NCBI GenBank assembly: GCA_028554645.1
Contig: JAQOOI010000029.1
Coordinates: forward strand, 62,001-126,000
Direction of reading: 5' to 3'
Length of the DNA stretch: 64,000 nt
From: Omphalotus guepiniiformis
Taxonomy: Eukaryota > Basidiomycota > Agaricomycetes > Agaricales > Omphalotaceae
Part shown: positions 45,950-57,852 of the stretch, piece by piece
Layout: each line of letters begins with the position of its first letter
How positions within the stretch are numbered: position 1 is the first letter of the stretch
Translations under genes and position numbers: made by a program
Notes under the pieces: model-generated
What the model was told of the DNA's origin: nothing
The model's database searches: none
Seen by the model: only the letters and a program-made list of their open reading frames with translations

Positions 45950-46188
45950 GTGACCATGTGATGACTCACTCAGTGACTCACTGTCGCGTCTCGTGTTGCG
46001 AGTTATCCTTTACTTAATTGCACCCGTAACGGTAAGTCCAACCACGATATATGCTCGGATTCATATCGTATCGGACTGATGTGTGGCCCAGGAAATCCTG
46101 CACCGAACAAGGCAACGTCGTGGACGAGAATCTATATAACGTTCGCGTTGGCTACCGTGGCCAGTCGTATTTCCCCCAACCCACAGCA

Positions 46189-47127
46189 ATGCCTCGAGCA
46201 CGAACTGAACAATCATCGTACGTGTGCAGCACAACCGGAGGACAACCTGCGCCTTGGTACCGTATTCCTATAAGCGCAGTCCCTCGTGAAACACTGGTAC
46301 AGCTTATCAAGCAGTACTACACCCGTATACACGACTCCTCGACCGCCATTCAACACTATCATGACCGGGATGCCGCCGAAGTGGTGTATAACAATTTCTG
46401 CCGCAAATGGCAATCAGATCCAGACAGGTATCCGTCTGTGCTACCTGGCTTCTCTGCAGAATACATTCCATCGAGAATTGAGTTTTTCCGCAAGATCGAG
46501 GTCGTGTTGACTCGTAGCAATACTACTCTTGAGCAGTACGTGCATTCTTCTTATCGTCTGTCGTGCGAGCATGTGTATGTAGCAATGTACAAGTTCAAAG
46601 CGCAAAGGTTGTGCATAGCAGTTTCATTGCTGCCACCCGACGTGCCCCTTTGGCTTCTCGATTGTGGTTTGGCTTATAGACCTCGTTTCTTAGACACTGC
46701 GAAGTAGTGTGTGCATGCAACAACGCTATCCAGCAGTTGATATGGAGGGAGCTCCCTTCAGTGAAAAGTGAGAAGTGGGCTAACACTATTCTAATGGAAG
46801 GACATGATGCATCGTAAGTTCTTTCTTTTTGCTGTCTGTCTGTGTTCGAAGTTTACCCTTAATCACAGGTGTGTCGAGATCGCCGGACCAGAATGGACAC
46901 CACATTCAACCGACCCTGCAGTGGTTTCTGGCCATGGAGCTCTCGGTCGTCTCCGAAGAGTAGTCGGGCGTTCTTTCGTTCATCGTTCCATCACGTACAC
47001 CGTCAAAGCTTGTCTCACTGCAACTGAGGACGTTGAACCTGTTTACGAGTTGCGGGATGCTGATGGACAGAAAAAGTATGTTTCTTTTACGGAGTTGCAG
47101 GAGATGATAGGTATTGAGATAGATTAG
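46189..47127 (+). CDS. Hypothetical protein, 241 aa, three exons
   Basis: Exons 46189-46535, 46694-46813 and 46869-47127 join in frame (726 nt) through GT-AG introns of 158 and 55 nt. The protein begins MPRARTEQSSYVCSTTGG. It has a conserved-looking core (PWYRIPISAVPRETLVQLIKQ; YPSVLPGFSAEYIPSRIEFF; CACNNAIQQLIWRELPSV) and ends in a compact domain (RSITYTVKACLTATEDVEPV then YELRDADGQKKYVSFTELQE). No signal peptide, membrane segment or catalytic motif is visible. The frame stays open upstream to an ATG at 46051, but that stretch is less protein-like. I do not recognise the family. It lies between the ATP23 duplicates, so it may mark the breakpoint of that duplication. Confidence 0.6.
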
Positions 47128-47855
47128 TCTGGTGTTCCGAATTCTTGATATTAATGTAAAGGGAGAACGAGAGTCGAGTTGTATTTCTAATATCCTCAGT
47201 GATAGCTGGTGGCTCAGCTCGCATTTTGGTCGTATCTCACGCCATGAGTAGACAAGGAGTTGGACTGCGCCGCAAATAAATTTGAGTCACACCTTTAAAT
47301 GTGTCCGCGTTGTTGCAGAGTCTGACTTAAGATAGGTGGTAACTGTTAGGGCCACCATCATCAGTAACTGATCTATTGAAGAAAGGTACATTGTGCCCGA
47401 ATTTTGCTGTGGTGACGGGTTGTACTTCCCGCCGTATCTGATGCTGGCCATGCAAAGAAGTGTATTACAGCACTACCAAGTCTCGCTCGCAAACCATCAG
47501 AAGGGCGTTGTCCGAATGTGTGTATAACGAAGCTCTCGCCAAGCTCAGTTCTGCCCTCTGACTGGGCAATGGTCATTGAACATTCCTTTCTTTCTCGCCG
47601 GTTTCGACCTTCTGCGATACCCGGCAAGACGTTCGACAGAAACCGTAGGCTACCCCTGCTGCCCGGTCTGCCGCTGAGTTGGCTGCAGACTACCGTTTGT
47701 GAAGAGCAAGATGATTTATTGATACAGGGAGACATATGCGAGCCGAAAACCCCAGCCCGTATATATTATACAATTCTAAACATTCTAATAAACCTTTTAA
47801 GAGGCGAGAAATAGATCCATGAGATTTGCATATGACAAAGCACAAAATTACATCC
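47128..47855. other. Intergenic, 3' flank of ATP23
   Basis: No gene is seen. The last 150 bp are the copy matched by 45440-45616. Confidence 0.5.
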
Positions 47856-48737
47856 TCATACCTCATCGAAAGGCCGTGTGTCGTTAAAACAACTTTCCCA
47901 AACTTCGTTCACAGCTTTTTCTGCTGCGGCCTCGTTAGGGCACGCAGGGTTGGAAGCGACAGAGGTGATTGCACGACGGCGTACGCAATCCTGCGAAACA
48001 TGTTTAGTTAGAGGGACGTCCGCGAGAAAGAAGGCCATCATTTCTCACCTGGTGCTGTTTCGAAAAAGCTATGAATCCTCGTCGAAGTTCTCGTGTGTAC
48101 CGACAGTCACCACATAAATTATTAGCGCGAATCTATACGAATTAAATAGTTCATTAAACTGTGAATCAACGTCGCATGTATTAAAAACTTACCTCACTAC
48201 AAGCTTGATGCCGCAAATTACTCCAATCTACTTTGAATTTACATTGGTCATACATATGCACAAGTTCATGCGCAATTGTCGACTCCACATGTTGCTTGTG
48301 AAAAAAGTGACCTCCACACAATTTGACAGCACCAGGATCAGGAATGTATACGCCAGCATGAGCTATAACACCTCCGTTCTCGACAGGTATATTCTTGCAT
48401 GGCGTACAAAAGATATTTCGTTCGGGAACTTGACAGCCGGATAATCTAAGGTGTTTTAACAGGAAAACCACGAGAGGACCTTGAACATAGATGATTTTCA
48501 ATGAACGAATACAATAAAGAGCGTAAGTAACTCACTAGACTGCATCAAGTCAGCTTTCATAGCTTCACATCTCTTTACATTGAGCTGCTGGAGGTCTTCC
48601 ATACGTTCCTCCTCTGTGACGCCGAGGCCAGTTACAAGCATCGCTTTCTTTCGCCATCTTTCAAAGGCGCTAGATTGAGGAGGGTCGGACGGCGAGGAAG
48701 AGGAGGAAGAGGAGGAAGCAGAGGAAGCAGAGTCCAT
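47856..48737 (-). CDS. ATP23: ATP23, mitochondrial inner-membrane metallopeptidase
   Basis: Atp23 is a zinc peptidase of the intermembrane space. In yeast it matures subunit Atp6 and helps assemble the F1Fo ATP synthase Fo sector. Four exons (48737-48536, 48479-48193, 48132-48049, 47990-47856) give 708 nt, 235 aa, all GT-AG. After a Ser-rich N-terminus come FERWRKKAM, then [15 protein letters not shown] and [18 protein letters not shown]. The catalytic zinc motif is HELVH (HExxH) in [14 protein letters not shown], followed by [20 protein letters not shown] and [18 protein letters not shown]. The Cys pattern (CxxC, CGDC and others) fits the disulfide-rich family. Length is normal. A broken duplicate lies 2.1 kb away (45617-45949). 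Confidence 0.95.
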
Positions 48738-49682
48738 CGTCAGCGCAAGCCAAAATTAATTTTAGCCCAAAAGCAAAAGATACCTATCCACGTGACCATA
48801 TGCCCGGTCCGCGGGGCCGCCTGCATTTCTCTCTCGCGTCCCGATATGTTTCTGCTTTCCATCTGATACTGTAGGTACATTCACTCTAATTATTACAACT
48901 AATCTATGTTTCAAAACTCATCATTGTCTGCAACTCCGCCAAAGAAATATACAGTACCTATTCCGTTCATCAGCATACCGCTTGAAATCGTAATCTGAGG
49001 TTCAACGTCGTCCATTGCGGCAGTGAGACAAGCTTTGACTTAGTCTGACTATGTACGTGATGTAGCGATGAACGAAAGAACGTCCGACTCGGAGAAGACG
49101 GCTATGAGCTCCAGAAACTAATATATAGAGTGCAGAGTCCACTCTAGTCCGACGATCTCGACGCACCTGTATTCAAAGGCACGCACAACTTCGAGGTGTC
49201 TAAAACGAGTGTTGTGAGATGCGTGAATTGGGGCAAGATAGTTTTTTAATAGGGTATTTGAAAGGTTTATTCATTCTCTTCTCCGAATGCGAAATATTTA
49301 TGCGTAGAGAACGGCTATTATGTACCTTCGAGATCCGACTCTGAAACAGTCGAGACAGTGGTTGGCAGCGTATGCGTAATGCGTAAAGTAGGATATAGGT
49401 CCGAGTGTATCTTGGTTGGGGGGTCAACAAACGCCTGCGTATAGGTACTGTGACTGCGACCGAAGAAACACCTAAAGTGATATCAATCACCAACTTGGAG
49501 CAAGGAAAATGGAAAAACACTGGGCATCCCGCTTGCGCTACTAGTCGGAAACACAAAAACTTGTCAGCAAAACCCTCAAATACGCGACCTGTTAAAGCGA
49601 TATCGCTTCTACTCACATTCAATATCAACAAAAATCAAGTCAACGTAAACTCTGGCAAGCATTGTGCCAGCGAATCCGGGAA
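48738..49682. other. Intergenic, no firm gene
   Basis: No supported gene or repeat. It contains the ATP23 upstream region and the probable 3' untranslated region of the next minus-strand gene. Confidence 0.4.
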
Positions 49683-50156
49683 CTACTCCGACATTATCAT
49701 AGCTTTATCCCTGATATTCACTCCACCAGGTCTAAGCGCCATCGGAATCCCTTGCAATTCTCTCTCTTCTCCAGGCGCAGTTTGAGCACCCTCAGCAGGG
49801 CTCGGATCATGCCCCTGACCTTGACCCTGACCCTCAGTCTGAGGCTGCTCAGAGTCACTACCTGTCCCCAAACCAAGCTCGGATGACTTCTTATCTCCCA
49901 CGTCTCCGAGCCCACCACGGGACCGAGACTTCCTATGTACGCCCTCGTCCGGCGAGGAATTCAACTTCTTCTCGCTCAAGCTCATGCTCATAGAAGTAAC
50001 ATGTCCCGGTTGTTCTTGCGTTACAGTAGGAGGAGGAAGGTGTTCGCGTGAATCGGTTTTGAAAAGATAAGCTTCTGCTTGTCCTTGAAGTTGAAGCTCG
50101 CGCTCAATATCGTCAAGCTCGCGGTCGCGTCTTGATCTGCAACAAGCTCCTGGCAC
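49683..50156 (-). CDS. Hypothetical C-terminal exon, charged low-complexity protein
   Basis: This open stretch begins near CCRSRRDRELDDIERELQL. It is highly charged at first, then rich in Ser, Gly, Gln and Pro (SEQPQTEGQGQGQGHDPSP), and ends KAMIMSE. The start resembles the basic juxtamembrane tail of fungal single-pass membrane proteins, so upstream exons with a membrane segment would be expected. None could be joined in frame (a candidate exon at about 50157-50230 reads ELNFDYPGQTLNVYQYSINS in another phase). It is probably the last exon of an unrecognised gene. Confidence 0.35.
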   Translation of the reverse strand: MPGACCRSRRDRELDDIERELQLQGQAEAYLFKTDSREHLPPPTVTQEQPGHVTSMSMSLSEKKLNSSPDEGVHRKSRSRGGLGDVGDKKSSELGLGTGSDSEQPQTEGQGQGQGHDPSPAEGAQTAPGEERELQGIPMALRPGGVNIRDKAMIMSE

Positions 50157-51653
50157 TGTTTATAGAATATTGGTAGACATTCAGAGTTTGGCCTGGATAG
50201 TCAAAGTTGAGTTCCACGTACACCATCTGCAACAAACATCATCACTATGCCCACAAATCGCTTGAATTTCAAGAGGAGGGGAAGTGAAAAGTCAGCCACA
50301 AAAACATCGAGAGTTTTGCCAACGAGATGTAGTTACTCACAAAAACAGCAAAAACATAATGCAAAACAGTCCATGCTACTGGCCATCTCTACTTCTTTTC
50401 TATTGATTCCAGCAATCCAATGTTTAACGAGGGGTCGAGTTCAACTACGTCGGAGTACAGTAAGAGCGTGTGCGTAACTTGAGAGTCGTCGAAGATTCGA
50501 AATTTATATGCGAAAGAGCAGTTGTCGTCACGGTCGTACAACAACGATAACGGAAACGTACACCAGTACAAGGACTCAAGCTCGAGCTTCAAGCCTTGGG
50601 GGGGAATATCAAAGGGCCTTTATGAATGTATGCAGCCTTTTATACGCCGTTGTCCAAGGCGTTGCCTCGAGTATCGCGTAAAGCCGAGCCATTACATATC
50701 CTTTTGAAACATCTTCCATTATGATTTCGATTAGCGAAACAGTCGGAAAAGGAGGAAAAGCTGTGAAGCTTGCGGTCGAAGTACTTATGTACTGTATTGA
50801 ACTAGATTGAACTGGACAATGGTGGATGATGGTCGCGAGGGAGTGACTCATGTTAAGCATCTGAATCAGATAGTAATACGGGAAGGAAACCCCGTCTGAC
50901 TCTCAAACTTCACAGCAAAATTCGGTCACAGACTCGCTTTCACCTTTCTTTATTTTTGTACAAAAGCTGTTAAAGATGCCAGTGGTATCAGTGTCTGATT
51001 TACATCAACGCGGACGGTGCTATCGAACACGATTTTCGTATATTCATAGAGCATCTCCAGTATCCTCAACTCGAAAGTATTGCGGCATACGACCAAGGGA
51101 TAGCGTGGCAGGTGAGCCCACTGGCAGCGATTTTTGAGGAAGTTAGAAATAAAACGCGACTCTCGTCGCGAGGGTCTGAATGAACGAATTGTTGGACGCG
51201 GCCTGTACTTACTACCCGGCGATCAGATAGACGTCCACAGCACAATTCCCAAGACTGATTGCAAACCGGCAGAGACAACCTGAACAGATTGAGAACAACT
51301 GCCAGAACATCACAAATACATATGCAAATGCAACTATATTCATTCTCAAGCACGTAAGCGCACGCAAGCAGCACATCAAGGCGATGAATAGGCAACAGAG
51401 TTCACGGTGGTGTGATATGAGAGCGAGAAAGACGGGGAATAGGGCGCTGAAAGGGAAGGAAGAGGAAGGGGAAGGGGAAACAGCACGGGAAAGGCGGGAA
51501 ACAGGGAACTAGGGGGAGGACAAAAAAAGAAGAACGCACGAACAGTGATAGCAACGGTACTAAAAATGTAAACATATCAGCACGAGGCTTCATGAAGGAC
51601 GATAGTGGATACCACACTCACCTCAACCAAAAAGAAAGAAAGAAAGAAAAACT
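50157..51653. other. Intergenic, no firm gene
   Basis: Short frames only, without family signatures. 51440-51480 is purine-rich (GGAAG repeats). No RNA gene or transposon end is recognised. Confidence 0.4.
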
Positions 51654-52905
51654 TTAGTATTCCACCGCGTCGTCGTCATCGCCTTGCATTGTCTCCTCCC
51701 TCTTCTCTTTCTCTGTCTTCGACGTTTCAGCCTCAGTAGACTCCTTCTCAGCATTCGCCGACCCGTTGGCATTGCCTCCACCCGAAGTAGGACCAGCGTC
51801 TACTTCCATAGACTCTTCCGCTTCACCAGCAGGTTTGCTCACTTCAGCACCACCTGCATCACCATCGGCAACATCCATCTCGGTGTCACCGTTAGATGCT
51901 TGCTTCTCCTGTTGCTCGTTCTTTTTACGAGACTCCTCTTCGGCTACGCGTTTGCGAAGTTGATGTATCTCCTCGATGCCAGTGGAGCGTTCGGTTTTGA
52001 AGAGGTCCCATTCTTTTTCTGTGGCCTCGCTCACCTGTTTTTATGAAGAGATTCTGGTTAGTAATGATACTTCGAAGGCGCAGGAGAATTTAACTATGTA
52101 CCTCGCGCTTTCGTTTTGAAAGAAAAGCTTCTTGGGCGGGGGTGAGGATGGCAGGTAGATAATATAAGGGAGGAGGGTGCGAGCGTGGTGGTGGTGCGAG
52201 AGTGTTTGTAGATGGTGGTGGTGTTCCGTTTTCATCTCCTGGTATGTCAGGTATTGTATCAGAAGTGAGAAGGAAATTGGATAGCAGAGGGAGGCGGGTG
52301 CGACGAAGTTTGTACTAATCAAACAAAGTGAGCATACAATGCAAAGGAAGACTACAATCACGAAGACATACGATGGAGTCTTTGAGCTGTAAATCCTCCT
52401 CCTTCCTGTTTGCAGATGTCTTGTCCTTTTTAGCCTCTTCGGCTCGTCTTACAGAATCAGTTTCTTTTCGCAACTTGCTCTGTAATCTTTGTTCTATTAG
52501 ATGTCTCTTTTTCGCCTGGAAGACAAATTAGTTTTTATTAATGAAGCCCGATGATAAATGTAGATGAAATTCAGCTTACTGCTTCACTTGCATCACGCTC
52601 CTTCTCCTCAATTTTGGCCTTGTTAAGGGTGCCCAACACGAGACCAAACATGCTTTTACCGCGTTTTCGTTCTCGAGCACCCCCTTCTTTGTCTGAGGCC
52701 ATGACAATCCGTGGTCGAACCTTGGTGCTTGTCGCCATCGCTGCAGGCCCAGTCGGAATTACCGGTGTCGAAGTCGAGGCCGTTTGCTGGTCCTTCGATT
52801 CTGTCTCTGCCGCAGCCACATCTTGAACAGTTCTATCATACGTGTAATGTTAGTATTCCTTCAGCACCGTTGAGTTAGAAAAACAACGGACTCGTCAGAC
52901 GACAT
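51654..52905 (-). CDS. Pinin/SDK/MemA-domain protein (splicing-associated)
   Basis: Pinin homologues are nuclear and bind the exon-junction and splicing machinery. Five exons (52905-52892, 52832-52580, 52515-52372, 52314-52102, 52034-51654) give 1005 nt, 334 aa. The start is MSSDETVQDVAAAETESK. The domain signature is seen in KSMFGLVLGTLNKAKIEE, then HLIEQRLQSKLRKETDSVRR, YKLRRTRLPLLSNFLLTSDT and PPLYYLPAILTPAQEAFLSK. A coiled-coil stretch follows (KEWDLFKTERSTGIEEIHQL), then an acidic Ser/Glu tail ending DDDDAVEY. The first exon is only 14 nt and its donor is GTCCGT. It is divergent from SRP72, with 110 bp between the start codons. Confidence 0.9.
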
Positions 52906-53015
52906 GATGAGGAAGAATTTGAGCTCGCTAAGGTCGATGTTTGTAGAGACAGGATTCGACCGTGGGAAATAATATCATACCCTCTGTTGAGATCTATCCT
53001 TGCTCATCGTTCGGG
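52906..53015. promoter_or_regulatory. Shared promoter of pinin and SRP72 genes
   Basis: Only 110 bp separate two divergent start codons, so the genes must share promoter elements. No TATA box is evident. Confidence 0.6.
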
Positions 53016-54154
53016 ATGTCCTCCAAGGCCACGTCAAAGACGTTGAAGGTATCAAAGTCGAAACCTGGAAAGAGTCACAGAGGCAGGAAACCTGAGGCAA
53101 AGCAGCCTGTACCTCTCCCGGATCGTCTGAAGCGTCTCTTCAACTCGTTATGCGCTCAAATTGACGGAGGCCACTTTACTAATGCTATCAAGACATGCGA
53201 CAAGAGTTCGTTCAATCTTCTGTGAAACCTAATTCAATCGTGCTAATTAATCATTTCATTTCGGGTAGTTCTTCGACTGGATCCAACTGACAAGGATGCG
53301 CTACAAACGAAGCTATTCCTTTATCTGCAGACGGAGCAAAATCTTCCCGCTTTAGAACTCAGCGAGAAGGGACACTGGTTTGAACAGGCTTATGCGCTGT
53401 ATCGAATGCAGCGAGAAGATGAGGCTGCTGATGTGTTGAAACAAATCAAAGAAGACAAGGGCGTTGAGGATAGAGGTGTTATACACCTTGAAGCACAGCT
53501 GGTAAGAGCTACTGTTGATTACAGTTAGTATCGCGAATTGAGGCTATCTCTTAGAATTATCGTCAAGGAGCGTATCAGAGTGCATATGATTTGTATGATC
53601 AGCTTTTAGACACCGCCGAACCCGTATGTTCATTCTATCTTCAATCATTTCAGATAATCTCAATTTGCACCCAGGGCTCGGAAGAACACTCAGATATTCT
53701 AACCAACCTTCAAGCAGCCCAACAGCATCTCGATTTCATCAACTCGGGTTTCAGCCGCGTACTTGACACGCTCCCTGCCAGTCTACACAATACCATCGAG
53801 ACTCTACTTCCACCTACGCAAACTTCATCGTCGTCAACTGCATCCGCTGGCGCTGGCTCTTCAAACGCTGTTGCTGCGCGTGGAGATACGAACAAAACGT
53901 CCGAGCCTGTGACGAAGAAGGTTCGGATGAAGCGTGTGCCGAAAGGCGTGGTACCTGGTGTTACTCCTCCGCCCGATCCAGAGCGGTGGCTGAAGAAAAG
54001 TGAACGCTCCACCTTTGGTCAAGGGAGAAAGAGGAAAGGTGGTGGTGGTGGTGGCGCTACGCAGGGTGTCAGCCTCGATATACCCCCGAGTGCCAGTGGC
54101 GGTGGTTCTGCAGGCGGAAAGAGCTCTGGTGGAAAAGGGAAGAAAAGGAAGTGA
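53016..54154 (+). CDS. SRP72: Signal recognition particle subunit SRP72, shortened
   Basis: SRP72 binds 7SL RNA with SRP68 and is needed for co-translational targeting to the ER. Four exons (53016-53205, 53269-53501, 53555-53623, 53675-54154) give 972 nt, 323 aa. The N-terminus has tetratricopeptide-like helices (LKRLFNSLCAQIDGGHFTNA; DALQTKLFLYLQTEQNLPAL; QAYALYRMQREDEAADVLKQ; YRQGAYQSAYDLYDQLL). The C-terminus has the RNA-binding SRP72 domain (VPKGVVPGVTPPPDPERWLK and ERSTFGQGRKRKGGGGGGAT) and a basic Gly/Lys tail. Family members are usually about 600-670 aa. Here the middle, some 300 residues of further TPRs, is missing: TAEP is joined directly to GSEEHSDILTNLQAAQQHLD. All introns are clean, so the gene may still be used. 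Confidence 0.9.
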
Positions 54155-55088
54155 TTGCATTACTTGTTCACTGGGACTTTCCCTTGTTTGGTACTTTGTG
54201 AGTGTGATATACATCCCACGATTACCGGTATGCTGAAACGCTACATAATATGGCTGCAGGATAGGATGTTGTGATATCTAATCTAAATCTAAATCTTCGC
54301 ATCTCCTCGTGTATGCAGGTCGACACCTTGTCCAACCCTTGCGACGTTCATATTCAGACTCTCTTTGATCGGTTACATTTCGGTCACAGAATATACCGTG
54401 TGATCGAAAGAGTCTCTATGCTAAAGACTTTGTTTTCTATTCCTGAATAACCTTTTGACCAATGCGTTCTGATCCTACTCAACACTACAGGCCCTTCAGT
54501 TCGTTCCTTTAAACGCAAACCCTGCTTGACTTGGAACGATTTTGCTCAAGTTGAGGAACCTCATGGTGTCCACCTGGCCCCATGCTGCCCCAACTTCCAT
54601 ATATATTAACGCCAAGGCAGTTCTTTCACGTTTACGCTACACTGTCCTTGCTCAATGTTCCATTATGATCGTTTGAACGAGGTTACTTGCGTGCATGCAA
54701 GACAGGCCATACCGATAATCTACGGCCTCGACCATCTTGAAGTGTGAAGGTGAGCTTCTAGTAACTAGTATATCAGCACTCAGCTCATTATCATGACCGG
54801 AAATAATCAAGGATAGACCTCTTATGCAAGCAATAGTACGTTTATTCACGACCAGGCTCCTCTATGAGTCATGATCGACGAGCATTGCTCCCAACCGCCT
54901 TCTCTTCCAACGTTCGATCGCACATATGACCTTGATACCACCTGTCTCCCTAGCATTCAATCACAAAGCGTCCTCTGCGGCTTCGCCATGCTGTGTGCAG
55001 CCCATCTTGTCACTCCCTGCACCGTAGTTTTGGTTCAATGTCCTACAAGCTTTCTCTCCAACACCTCCTGTCCCCGCGAGGTCTATAG
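54155..55088. other. Intergenic
   Basis: SRP72 terminator region and upstream region of the phosphatase-like gene. No gene is seen. Confidence 0.4.
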
Positions 55089-55096
55089 TATATAAA
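55089..55096 (+). promoter_or_regulatory. TATA box of histidine-phosphatase-like gene
   Basis: TATATAAA lies 63 bp before the start codon, an ideal position for a core promoter. Confidence 0.6.
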
Positions 55097-55158
55097 CCCA
55101 GTGCAATGCACAACCTCCACCAACACTCATTCATCTGATCTGAGTAGCTCTGCGGACA

Positions 55159-57177
55159 ATGCAGTCACGCATAAAAAACAACCTTTTCTTGCTCGCTGTC
55201 TTCTTCCTGTCGTTCTGCACGACGGTCATCCTCGGTACCCCCGTGATCAGCGACTTTGCCGACACAGACGCCGATGCTGAGCTGTCGGATACCAAAGTAC
55301 TTGGTGTCATTGTCATTGCCCGGAATGGAGACCGCACGGAGTATTATCAAGACCCGAAGACTTATCAACCAACTCACGTCGAGTCGACTGCCCTTGGAGT
55401 GGTGAGTGTGTTCCCTGTCCCTAGACCCTCAGCAATGCTGACTATCTTCCTCTCGCAGGCCGAATCTCACCAACTCGGTGCACTTCTCCGCTCGACTTAC
55501 TTTGACCCCTCATCCGCCTCTTACATTGACGGCATCCGTTCCGACCTCGTTGACAACGACGAAGTGAAAGTTCGCGTCAAGAATGGCGGAGAGGGCACTG
55601 TTATCTTCGACTCTGCTATCGCACTCTTGCAAGGTTTATTCCCTCCTAACCCGAAAAACAAGATCGTGCTTGCGAATGAGACTACCGTTATGGCTCCCTT
55701 GAACGGATATCAGTATGTGCCGGTCGAGACTGTTGAGCCGGCCAATGACAGGTCCTTGGAGAGCTGGACTGATTGTCCGGTGAGTAAAAGTGAAAGGAGA
55801 GGTGTCCGATGATTCTTCTGATAGTTCTTTTGCAGGCGTTTGAGAAGCACATCACGGAATTCTATGCCTCTGAGGAGTTCAAAAAGCAGGAGGCTGACGC
55901 CGCGCCTTTCTTCAAAGCTGTAAAGGATTTTGCGTTTGGACGTCCGACTACTCTCGAGAATGCCGTGAGTTGAACTTGTCTCCTTGATTTGAGCTCTTGA
56001 TACTGAATTTTTTCAATTAGTACAACGTGAGCTGGATTGTGTCTTCCGTTTCGAGCTGATACTCAGAGCAATTCACAGCTTTTCGATTATATGAACTCTC
56101 AACTAGTTCACAACAAGACCTACGCCCACCGTCTTCCTCCTAATCTGGTCGAACAAGCTCGTGCCCTCGCCAACTTCCACGAGAACGGTGTGTTCTCCGA
56201 CAAAGAAAATAGCGGAATCGGGAATAGTTCGTATATCCCCTCGAGCTTTGACCTACGTGGTATTGAAAACCTTTGCAGTCGCTGGACGCACGATGCTCCA
56301 CACTATCCTCACGGCCCTCGAACGCGTTGCGTTCAATGCCGACCCCCTTCAATTCATGCTCATTGAGACAGGATACCAACCCTTTATCTCGTTGTTCCAT
56401 GAAGTTGGCGCGGTCAAGGAATACCCTGAATTGAAGGCCATTCGTATGTCCTCACGTCATTTTTACAACGAAACTTCGTAAATACTGACGTTTTATAGCT
56501 GAATTCGCATCCGCTCTGGCCATCGAACTCCGCCGAGGTTCCCCTCCTGATCTCCGCGACTTCCTCCGCATCAAATTCAAAAACGGTACTGGCAGCGGCT
56601 TCAAGACAATCTACGTCTATGGCCATCATTCCGACATTGCTCTTACCGAGTTCATTTATAAAGCAAAGGTGGGGGGCACTTGCCAGTCAATTCCGTAGTA
56701 CCCTGTTGATCGTCGACCACTTCTTATCTCCAGACCGGTGTCATCAGCAGCAACAGGCAATGGGCGGAAGTCTGCGGCAGACGCAAGTCCTCCCTCGTCG
56801 AGGACCTCTCGTTCGCTGCTAGGAACCAAACCGCTTTTAGCGTCGCCTTTGCTTTTGCTGCTTTGGTCGGGCTCGCCGTCCTCGTGAGACTCGTCAAGAG
56901 GACTCGTCAGAAGGCCAGAGATGCTCGCCGTGTACGTCTCGAAGGACAAGAACAGGTGAGCGTGGCTCCTTGCGTCGATGAAAAGAGTGTTTTGGTCGGT
57001 GGTACTGCCAGCATGCGGTATGGGTGCAACTAAATAATTCATTCGTTCGCCTCCTCTTTTGATGTCACTTAATTAATTATCAATGTGCTCCCTTGATTTC
57101 AACGCGACTAACGGTTTTTGCGAATGCAGATGCTCAACGTTTCCACCGATGCACCCGAAAAAATCCGGGTTGTCTAA
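55159..57177 (+). CDS. Histidine-phosphatase-fold membrane protein, catalytic His replaced
   Basis: Nine exons join in frame (1452 nt, 483 aa): 55159-55401, 55459-55779, 55836-55964, 56021-56026, 56079-56226, 56279-56443, 56499-56668, 56734-56955, 57130-57177. The fourth is a 6-nt micro-exon (Tyr-Asn); skipping it would also keep the frame. Residues 1-26 are a signal peptide (NNLFLLAVFFLSFCTTVILG). The branch-2 histidine phosphatase start motif is ARNGDR instead of ARHGDR, so the phosphorylated His is Asn. Further family blocks are SESHQLG-like AESHQLGALLRSTYF, MLHTILTALERV and YGHHSDIALTEF. A C-terminal membrane helix (FSVAFAFAALVGLAVLVRLV) and a basic tail follow. It is a type I membrane protein facing the secretory lumen or wall. 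Loss of the catalytic His suggests a non-phosphatase role. Confidence 0.88.
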
Positions 57178-57852
57178 TTCAGAGTTCGAGGATTGACATT
57201 GACAATGATGACCATCGCTATGCTTAAATACTAGTCTCAGGTGGACATCTCAAATGTGTTTCATGTGCCTTCATGTTTCCTTTCCTTCCGTTGTCAGAAT
57301 TGGGGTCGGCGTGTATATATTCTCTTCAATGCGCATTTGGTTGTCAGTTGATTTCCCCAGTTGAGAGCAACGCTTAGCGCTTTGAAATATCTTTGACCAT
57401 TTAAGTTGATGATTGGAGAAAGGGTAGAATTAAAAGGGTACATTCTCCAAGATGTCAAGGCTTTTCAACATGATAAGTGAGGAGATCCTGACCAGCAGTC
57501 TGCATCCTTTCAAACTTTTTCATCAGTTCCCCGCAACGGCCTGCAACCTGTGTGAGCTTTTGGCAAGTCCGCAGTCCATCCTTCTCATGCATACTATGAT
57601 CGCTAGCGCTGAAGGGCATGTTGAAAGAATTTTCAGAAGTTCAAGACTCGCTTCTGGAATCAACTATCTCCTGAAGAACACAATCAGTTTGACAATGCTC
57701 TTCATTACTGCACTTTAGGCGACGGTGTACACTCGGACTCCAGAGACTGATACTTGCCACAATTTCAGAATAGTGTCAGTATTTTGCGCGGATGCCACAC
57801 TCGTTTATCATCAATGATCATCATCATCATCACCATATAATCATACAATAGA
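57178..57852. other. Intergenic between convergent genes
   Basis: No supported gene. An 88-codon plus-strand frame at 57452-57718 has no family signature. Confidence 0.4.

Noticed and set aside
45974..46188. Upstream extension of the 241-aa gene to an ATG at 46051
   Set aside because: The frame is open but rich in unlikely residues. An acceptor-like CCCACAG just before the ATG at 46189 suggests leader sequence.
52962..53015. Earlier ATG for SRP72
   Set aside because: In frame, but adds a non-conserved leader; the ATG at 53016 gives the usual short basic N-terminus.
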